Of a DNA stretch of 11,017 bases, positions 5,870 through 11,017 are shown piece after piece. The DNA comes from an uncultured Collinsella sp. Its GTDB lineage: Bacteria > Actinomycetota > Coriobacteriia > Coriobacteriales > Coriobacteriaceae. Under the pieces are notes generated by a model, which had not been told where the DNA came from, ran no database searches, and saw only the letters and a program-made list of their open reading frames with translations. Position 1 is the stretch's first letter, and every line of letters starts with the position of its first letter. The position numbers and the translations under genes are program-made. The stretch lies in contig CABRFA010000023.1 of the NCBI GenBank assembly GCA_902470065.1, positions 1 to 11,017 on the forward strand, written 5' to 3'.

Positions 5870-7312
5870 ATGGACCAGACCGTACCCGCATACGCCGCCG
5901 AGGTGGCCGATTACGGGCGCAGCCGCGACCCCGAGCCGGGTGAGGGCGCGCTCGTAAAGAACGTGCGTCCCGAATCGCCCGCGTGGGATGTGGGTATAGA
6001 GCCGGGTATGCGCGTGCTCACGGTCAACGGTGAGGCACTCACCGACATGATCGTGTGGCTCTGGGAGGCCGACGACGACAGCGTCGAACTCGAGGTTTTC
6101 GACCCGCGCGACAACAGCGTCACCCCCGTCGAGCTCGACCGCTTCCCGGGAGAGGACTGGGGCCTTGAGTTCGATGGCCCCATCTTTGACGGCATGCGTA
6201 CCTGTGTGAACGCCTGCGTGTTCTGCTTTATGACGATGCTCCCCAAGGGCGGCCGCTCCACGCTCTATATTCGCGACGACGACTATCGCCTGAGCTTTTT
6301 GCAGGGCAACTTTGTCACGCTCACGAACCTCACCGACGAGGACGTGCAAAACGTCATCCAGCGCAACATGAGCCCCATGAACGTGTCAGTCCACGCCGTG
6401 AGCCCCGACGTCCGCCGCCGCATGATGGGCCGCAACGCCCAGCGAGGCATGGACGTGCTCGAGACCATCATGGCCGCCGGCATCGAGATTCACGCGCAGA
6501 TCGTGTTGTGCCCCGGCATGAACGACGGCGAGGAGCTGGAAAAGACCCTGCGCTTTTGCGAGGAGCACGAGCAAATCACCAGCCTGGGCATTGTGCCGCT
6601 CGGTTTTACCAAGCATCAAAACCGCTTTAGCTGGTCCTACAGCGACAAGCCCGAGCTGGCGCGCGAGACCATCGCGATGATCAGGCCCTTCCAGGACCGC
6701 GCCTATGAGCGCTTTGGCCGCCACACCTTCCAGATGAGCGACGAGTTCTATCTGGACGCTGGCATCGATCCTCCCGAGGCTGACTTTTACGACGGCTACC
6801 CGCAGTACTACGACGGCATCGGCATGATCCGCTCATATCTGGACGAGACCGACGACGTGCTTGCAACCGACGCCGAGCGTCTGCGTCGCGTTCGCGAGAC
6901 AATCGCCGAGCGCAACCAGCACCTGCTGTGCCTCTCGGGCGCCAGCGCACGCGACACGGTGGCCCGCTTTGTGGAGTCGCCCCGGGGACTCGCCGGCACC
7001 GTCACAGCCATCAAGAACCGCTACTTTGGCGGCAACGTGGACGTGACCGGCCTCATCGTCGCGTGTGACATTCTGGAGCAGCTGCCCCAAGATCTGTCGG
7101 GGGTTATGCTCTTTGTGCCTAAGCTCATGTTCAACGCTGACGGCATGACGCTTGACGAGTATCATCGTGACGATTTACTCGCAAGCCTTAACCACCGTGG
7201 CGCCGAGGTTCATGTGGTGTCGACCATGCCGCATGAGCTGCTCGATACCCTGGAGCACATCCTTGGCATTGTGCCTGCCGACTCTACTAATTCCGCTGAC
7301 CCTACCCATTAA
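5870..7312 (+). CDS. DUF512 family protein: PDZ plus radical-SAM-like iron-sulfur protein of unknown function
   Basis: This is a predicted cytoplasmic protein of 480 residues with three parts. A PDZ-like domain (about 25-80) contains ESPAWDVGIEPGMRVLTVNG. A radical-SAM-like domain follows, with the cysteine motif Cys112-x3-Cys116-x2-Cys119 (TCVNACVFCF) and the family segment DDDYRLSFLQGNFVTLTNL. The C-terminal DUF512 domain (about 350-465) contains GGNVDVTGLIVACDIL. CX3CX2C is the 4Fe-4S ligand pattern of radical SAM enzymes, so a 4Fe-4S cluster and SAM chemistry are plausible, but as far as I know no reaction has been established for the family (COG1625). After the last cysteine the sequence is FMTMLPKG, where homologues I remember read FVDQLPKG or FIDQLPKG. 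The ATG at 5870 is 2 nt after the ispH stop; an AAGGAG at 5850-5855 is rather far away. The neighbour der is a frequent partner in clostridia, hinting at ribosome-related work. Confidence 0.9.
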   Translation: MDQTVPAYAAEVADYGRSRDPEPGEGALVKNVRPESPAWDVGIEPGMRVLTVNGEALTDMIVWLWEADDDSVELEVFDPRDNSVTPVELDRFPGEDWGLEFDGPIFDGMRTCVNACVFCFMTMLPKGGRSTLYIRDDDYRLSFLQGNFVTLTNLTDEDVQNVIQRNMSPMNVSVHAVSPDVRRRMMGRNAQRGMDVLETIMAAGIEIHAQIVLCPGMNDGEELEKTLRFCEEHEQITSLGIVPLGFTKHQNRFSWSYSDKPELARETIAMIRPFQDRAYERFGRHTFQMSDEFYLDAGIDPPEADFYDGYPQYYDGIGMIRSYLDETDDVLATDAERLRRVRETIAERNQHLLCLSGASARDTVARFVESPRGLAGTVTAIKNRYFGGNVDVTGLIVACDILEQLPQDLSGVMLFVPKLMFNADGMTLDEYHRDDLLASLNHRGAEVHVVSTMPHELLDTLEHILGIVPADSTNSADPTH

Positions 7313-7322
7313 AGGAGAGCAG

Positions 7323-8657
7323 ATGAAACCTATCGTCGCCGTCGTCGGACGCCCCAACGTGGGCAAGTCCACGCTAGTTAACCGCCTGGCCCAGACCTCG
7401 GACGCCATCGTCCACGAGTCCCGCGGCGTCACGCGCGACCGCTCGTATCACACGGCCGATTGGAACGGCCGCGAGTTCACCATCGTCGACACGGGCGGCA
7501 TCGAACCGCTCAAGAGCGACGACGTCTTTGCCACGTCCATCCGCGACCAGGCGCTCGCCGCTGCCGAGGAAGCCGCCGTCATCCTGTTTGTGGTCGATGG
7601 CCGCACCGGCGTCACCGAGGAGGACGAGTCGGTCGCCCGCATGCTCAAGCGCTGCGACAAGCCGGTCTTTCTGCTGGTGAACAAGCTCGACAACCCCGAT
7701 CGCGAGAACGACAGCATCTGGGAGTTCTATTCGCTCGGCATCGGTGAGCCCACGCCGCTCTCGGCCCTGCATGGCCACGGCACGGGCGACCTGCTCGACG
7801 ACATCGTGGCCTTGCTTCCGGAGGAAGAGGACGAGGTCGCCGATGAGTTCCCCGACGCGCTGAACGTCGCCATCATCGGCCGTCCCAACGCCGGTAAGTC
7901 CTCGCTGTTCAACCGCATCCTGGGCGCCGACCGCTCCATCGTGTCCAACATTGCCGGCACGACGCGCGACGCCATCGACACGGTCGTCGAGCGCAACGGC
8001 AAGCACTACCGCATGGTCGACACCGCGGGCATCCGTAAGAAGAGCACCGTGTACGAGAACATCGAGTACTACTCCATGGTCCGCGGCCTGCGCGCCATCG
8101 ACCGCGCCGACGTGGCGCTGCTCGTCGTCGACGCCTCCGTGGGCGTTACCGAGCAGGACCAGAAGGTCATGGGTCTTGCCATCGAGCGCGGCTGCGCCAT
8201 CGTTGTGCTGCTCAACAAGTGGGATCTGCTCGACGACGACCGTAAGCGCGAGGCCTGCATGGAGACCATCGACCGCCGTCTGGGCGTCATGGCTCCCTGG
8301 GCCCAGTACCTGCGCATCTCTGCCCTCACTGGCCGCAGCGTCGAGAAGATCTGGGCAATGGTAGACGCTGCCGAGAAGACGCGTTCGCAAAAGATCAGCA
8401 CCTCGCGCCTCAACACGTTCCTCACCGACCTGCGCGAGTTCGGTCATACCGTGGTGGACGGCAAGCGCCGCCTGCGCATGCACTACGTGACCCAGACGGG
8501 CGTCAACCCGCCGACGTTCACGTTCTTCGTCAACCACAGTGACCTGGTCAACGACACCTACCAGCGCTACGTGGAGAACCGTATGCGCTCGACCTTCGAC
8601 TTTGCCGGCACGCCCATTCGACTCTTCTTTAGGAAGAAGGAGCAAAAGGATGCATAA
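7323..8657 (+). CDS. der: Ribosome biogenesis GTPase Der (EngA)
   Basis: Der is a double-GTPase needed for maturation of the 50S ribosomal subunit. The 444-residue protein has two G domains in tandem. The first has GRPNVGKS (9-16), DTGG (56-59) and NKLD (120-123). The second has GRPNAGKS (186-193), DTAG (233-236) and NKWD (298-301). A KH-like domain at about 355-444 ends with the family's FAGTPIRLFFRKK. An acidic linker (EEEDEVADE) separates the two G domains. The open frame extends upstream into the DUF512 gene, but the start is clearly ATG 7323. It is preceded by AAAGGAG (7311-7317), which overlaps the previous stop, and it places the P-loop at the usual distance from the N-terminus. The last 8 nt overlap plsY. 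Confidence 0.98.
   Translation: MKPIVAVVGRPNVGKSTLVNRLAQTSDAIVHESRGVTRDRSYHTADWNGREFTIVDTGGIEPLKSDDVFATSIRDQALAAAEEAAVILFVVDGRTGVTEEDESVARMLKRCDKPVFLLVNKLDNPDRENDSIWEFYSLGIGEPTPLSALHGHGTGDLLDDIVALLPEEEDEVADEFPDALNVAIIGRPNAGKSSLFNRILGADRSIVSNIAGTTRDAIDTVVERNGKHYRMVDTAGIRKKSTVYENIEYYSMVRGLRAIDRADVALLVVDASVGVTEQDQKVMGLAIERGCAIVVLLNKWDLLDDDRKREACMETIDRRLGVMAPWAQYLRISALTGRSVEKIWAMVDAAEKTRSQKISTSRLNTFLTDLREFGHTVVDGKRRLRMHYVTQTGVNPPTFTFFVNHSDLVNDTYQRYVENRMRSTFDFAGTPIRLFFRKKEQKDA
8637..8642 (+). promoter_or_regulatory. Shine-Dalgarno of plsY inside der
   Basis: AAGGAG within the Lys-rich end of der lies 7 nt before the ATG at 8650. It decides the plsY start, which overlaps the der stop by 8 nt, even though the reading frame stays open further upstream inside der. 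Confidence 0.75.
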
Positions 8658-9333
8658 TCCGATTCTGCTGACCGCCATCTGCGCCGTGGTATCGTTCTTT
8701 ATCGGAGCGATTCCGTTTGGCCTGATCTTGGGCCGCGTGTTCAACCATACGGATATTCGCAAGGCGGGCTCCGGCAACATCGGCACCACCAACGCGCTGC
8801 GTGTGGCCGGTCCCAAGGTCGCCGCGCTCACCCTGCTGCTCGACTGCCTTAAGGGCGCCATCTGCGTCCTTATCGCGCGTCCGCTCATCGCGAGCGTGGG
8901 CTACGGCTTCCCTGTGAGCATCATGGCGCCTGGAGCCCCCGGCGACTGGATGCTTGGCGTCATCTGCCTGGCTGCGGTGTGGGGTCACATCTTCTCGCCC
9001 TACCTCAACTTTCACGGAGGCAAAGGTATCGCCGTGGGCTTGGGCGTGATCCTCGCCTGGTACTGGCCAATCGGACTTTCGCTGTTGGGCATGTTTATCG
9101 TAGCCGTCGCCATCACCAAGTTTGTGTCGGTAGGCTCGCTTGCCGCGGCCATCGGTCTTCCCATCGCCGCCTGCGCGGTCTTTCCGTACAGCAGCCTGGG
9201 ACTTAAGTTTTGCATGGCGATGATCGGCATCACCGTGGTGTGGGCCCATCGCGCGAACATCAAAAAGCTCATGGCCGGTAAGGAGTCCAAGCTCTCGTTT
9301 ACCAAGCGCGTCACCGAGCCCGACGATAAGTAG
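8650..9333 (+). CDS. plsY: Acyl-phosphate:glycerol-3-phosphate acyltransferase PlsY
   Basis: PlsY is a polytopic membrane enzyme that moves an acyl chain from acyl-phosphate (made by PlsX) onto glycerol-3-phosphate to give lysophosphatidate. It has 227 residues, slightly longer than many homologues. Hydrophobic helices are evident at about 5-30, 55-80, 100-118, 127-155 and 160-197. The three family motifs are present: DIRKAGSGNIGTTN (35-48), HGGKG (122-126) and HRANIKKL (200-207). Between helices two and three there is a loop rich in Pro and Gly (MAPGAPGDW, 92-100). The next gene, gpsA, makes the acceptor substrate, so the pair forms a functional couple. No plsX is visible in this window, so the acyl-phosphate donor must be made elsewhere. 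Confidence 0.97.
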   Translation: MHNPILLTAICAVVSFFIGAIPFGLILGRVFNHTDIRKAGSGNIGTTNALRVAGPKVAALTLLLDCLKGAICVLIARPLIASVGYGFPVSIMAPGAPGDWMLGVICLAAVWGHIFSPYLNFHGGKGIAVGLGVILAWYWPIGLSLLGMFIVAVAITKFVSVGSLAAAIGLPIAACAVFPYSSLGLKFCMAMIGITVVWAHRANIKKLMAGKESKLSFTKRVTEPDDK

Positions 9334-9342
9334 GAGAGAGTC

Positions 9343-10350
9343 ATGAATGTTGCGCTGATTGGCTCCGGCTCCTGGGGAACCGCCGTCGCCGGCCTTGCTG
9401 CCGCGCGAGCCGAGCGCGTGACCATGTGGGCCCATAGTGAGCTGACGGCCGCTGGCATTAACGGCGAGCACCGTAATCCTCGCTACCTTGTGGGCTACGA
9501 GCTGCCCGATAACGTGGTAGCAACGACCGAGCTCGCCCAGGCGCTCGACGGCGCCGAGGCCATCATCTTCGCCGTTCCTTCGACGCACCTGCGTGGCGTC
9601 TGCCACCAGGCCGTGCCCTTTATCGCCGCCGATACCCCGGTGCTCTGCCTCACCAAGGGCATTGAGCCCGAGTCCGGCCTGCTCATGAGCGAGGTCATCG
9701 CCAGCGAGATCGGCAACGAGGCGCGCGTGGCGGCGCTCTCGGGTCCCAACCATGCCGAGGAGATCTGCCGCGGCGGGCTTTCTGCCGCCGTCATCGCCAG
9801 CAAAGATCCGCAGATAGGGGAGACCTTTAAGGACCTGCTCCTATCCACGGCCTTCCGCATTTATCTGTCGCAAGACATGACCGGTGTCGAGGTCTGCGGC
9901 GCCATGAAAAATGTCATCGCCATCGTGTGCGGCATCTCCGCCGGCACCGGCGCGGGCGACAACACGCTTGCCCTTATCATGACGCGCGGTCTGGCAGAGA
10001 TCAGCCGTCTGGTGCACGCCCGCGGCGGTCAAGCTATGACCTGTATGGGACTTGCCGGCATGGGCGACCTCATTGCCACCTGCACCTCGGAGCACTCGCG
10101 CAACCGCACCTTTGGCTACGAGTTTGCCCACGGCGTGTCGCTCGACGAGTATCAGACGCGCACGCATATGGTGGTTGAGGGCGCCGTCGCGGCCCGCAGC
10201 GTCAGCGAGCTTGCCCGTTCACTGGGCGTAGACATTCCGCTCACCTTTGCCGTGGAGCAAACGCTCTACAACGGTGTTACTTTGGATAGGGCGCTCGAGA
10301 TTCTTACCGATCGCGTCCCTTCTCAAGAGTTCTACGGACTCACCGACTAG
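9343..10350 (+). CDS. gpsA: Glycerol-3-phosphate dehydrogenase [NAD(P)+]
   Basis: GpsA is a cytoplasmic enzyme that reduces dihydroxyacetone phosphate to sn-glycerol-3-phosphate for phospholipid synthesis. The 335-residue length is typical. The N-terminal Rossmann motif is GSGSWGTA (7-14). Further family landmarks are LTKGIEPESG, the LSGPNHAEEI block, the catalytic Lys189 in GAMKNVIAI, and the GLAGMGDLIATC block followed by SRNRTFG, which binds the substrate phosphate. AGGAGAG, overlapping the plsY stop, serves as its ribosome-binding site. The start ATG 9343 is 9 nt after the plsY stop. Adjacency to plsY is common in Gram-positive bacteria and fits substrate supply. Nothing in the sequence looks damaged or unusual. 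Confidence 0.98.
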   Translation: MNVALIGSGSWGTAVAGLAAARAERVTMWAHSELTAAGINGEHRNPRYLVGYELPDNVVATTELAQALDGAEAIIFAVPSTHLRGVCHQAVPFIAADTPVLCLTKGIEPESGLLMSEVIASEIGNEARVAALSGPNHAEEICRGGLSAAVIASKDPQIGETFKDLLLSTAFRIYLSQDMTGVEVCGAMKNVIAIVCGISAGTGAGDNTLALIMTRGLAEISRLVHARGGQAMTCMGLAGMGDLIATCTSEHSRNRTFGYEFAHGVSLDEYQTRTHMVVEGAVAARSVSELARSLGVDIPLTFAVEQTLYNGVTLDRALEILTDRVPSQEFYGLTD

Positions 10351-10368
10351 CGCAGAAAGGCTTCTACC

Positions 10369-11017
10369 ATGGGTTCCATCAAAATCGCTCCATCCGTCCT
10401 CTCGGCCGACATGGCCAACCTCAAGGGCGAACTCGACAAGATCGCTGGCGCCGACTACGTGCACTTCGACGTTATGGACGGACACTTTACCGGCAACCTG
10501 ACCTTTGGCGTCGACATCCTTAAGGCCGTCAAGCGCTCCACCGATGTACCGGTCGACGCGCACCTGATGGTGTCGAACCCCGACGAGACGGTCGATTGGT
10601 ACGCCGACGCCGGTGCCGACATGATCACCGTGCACTACGAGGCTTCGACGCACCTGCACCGCACGCTCACCCATCTGCAGCAGCGCGGTGTCAAGGCCGG
10701 CGTGGTGCTCAACCCCGCCACCCCCGTCTGCGTGCTCGAAAGCATCATCGACGTTGTCGATATGGTGCTGCTCATGAGCGTGAACCCCGGCTTTGGCGGC
10801 CAGAGCTTTATCCCCGGTACCATCGCCAAACTGCACGAGCTCAAGGCCATGTGCGAGCGTCACGGCGTTTCGCCCCTCATCGAGGTTGACGGCGGCATTT
10901 CTTCCAAGAACATCGCCGAGGTCGTCAAAGCCGGCGCCAACGTGCTCGTAGCCGGCTCCGCAGTATTTAAGTCCGAAGATCCCGCCGCCGAGGTTGCGCT
11001 GCTGCAGAAGCTGGGCA
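10369..11017 (+). CDS. rpe: Ribulose-phosphate 3-epimerase (3' end cut by the window)
   Basis: This TIM-barrel enzyme of the pentose phosphate pathway interconverts ribulose-5-phosphate and xylulose-5-phosphate. The open frame runs from ATG 10369 to the right edge without a stop, giving 216 complete codons. Members are usually about 215-225 residues, so only a few residues are likely missing. The family landmarks are in order. IAPSVLSAD is at 6-14. HFDVMDGHF follows, with metal-binding and catalytic Asp37. Next come AHLMVSNP and LLMSVNPGFGGQSF. EVDGGI carries the second catalytic Asp (Asp174). The phosphate-binding loop contains LVAGSAVF. AGAAAGG at 10354-10360 is the ribosome-binding site. 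The 18-nt gap from gpsA suggests the same transcript. No metabolic link to the lipid genes is obvious beyond shared central-carbon intermediates. Confidence 0.97.
   Translation, partial: MGSIKIAPSVLSADMANLKGELDKIAGADYVHFDVMDGHFTGNLTFGVDILKAVKRSTDVPVDAHLMVSNPDETVDWYADAGADMITVHYEASTHLHRTLTHLQQRGVKAGVVLNPATPVCVLESIIDVVDMVLLMSVNPGFGGQSFIPGTIAKLHELKAMCERHGVSPLIEVDGGISSKNIAEVVKAGANVLVAGSAVFKSEDPAAEVALLQKLG

Noticed and set aside
4962..5891. 309-codon minus-strand open frame covering ispH
   Set aside because: It almost exactly mirrors ispH, whose catalytic residues are all visible on the plus strand. It is explained by codon bias, with no independent ribosome-binding site or domain.
7152..7322. N-terminal extension of der beginning at ATG 7152
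   Set aside because: The extension lies inside the DUF512 gene and has no family counterpart. ATG 7323 has a strong AAAGGAG site and gives the normal Der N-terminus.
7374..8888. 504-codon open frame on the minus strand opposite der and plsY
   Set aside because: It lies antisense to a gene with clear conserved motifs. It stays open because the sense strand rarely uses TTA, CTA or TCA codons in this GC-rich genome. The translation has no recognisable domain and is repetitive in His, Asp, Val and Ala.
8629..9753. 374-codon minus-strand open frame across plsY and gpsA
   Set aside because: It spans two real plus-strand genes and their junction, and its translation lacks any hydrophobic core or motif. 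It is a shadow frame.

Overview
This is a GC-rich stretch of bacterial chromosome in which every recognised gene lies on the + strand. Gaps are short (2 to 84 nt) or replaced by small overlaps, so the layout looks like one long housekeeping operon. No gene-free stretch reaches 300 bases. I see no RNA gene, mobile element, CRISPR array or convincing intrinsic terminator. Strong G/C preference at third codon positions, the MEP isoprenoid pathway (ispH), PlsY-type lipid synthesis and the gene order suggest a Gram-positive, probably Coriobacteriia (Collinsella-like). That assignment is inference from gene content and remembered gene orders, not a database match.

Layout: the 3' end of a membrane protein (1-194, possibly a CDP-alcohol phosphatidyltransferase); an M50 site-2 protease homologue (204-887); an 84-nt gap with two small hairpins and a near-ideal Shine-Dalgarno; scpA (972-1781) and scpB (1794-2522), the partners of SMC condensin; rluB (2509-3480), a 23S rRNA pseudouridine synthase; cmk (3547-4233); plsC-like acyltransferase (4237-4965); ispH (4968-5867); a PDZ plus radical-SAM-like DUF512 protein of unknown function (5870-7312); der/engA (7323-8657); plsY (8650-9333); gpsA (9343-10350); and rpe (10369 to beyond the window end).

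The genes fall into three themes. Chromosome segregation is served by scpA and scpB. Ribosome maturation is served by rluB and der, perhaps with the DUF512 protein. Membrane lipid precursor supply is served by gpsA (DHAP to glycerol-3-phosphate), plsY (to lysophosphatidate), plsC (to phosphatidate), cmk (CDP, hence CTP for CDP-diacylglycerol) and ispH (isoprenoid precursors). The order scpA-scpB-rluB-cmk-der is the one I associate with Actinobacteria. The pieces cmk-plsC-ispH and DUF512-der-plsY-gpsA are ones I associate with clostridia. Here they are interleaved in one unit.

This is largely an ordinary core region and I do not see a clear undescribed defence or mobile system. The best leads are the uncharacterised DUF512 protein, which differs from the family consensus I remember next to its cysteine motif, and the PlsC homologue, whose catalytic HX4D motif reads HX4E. 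Smaller points are a Gly substitution in the IspH diphosphate-binding loop and two near-identical stop/start junctions flanking ispH.
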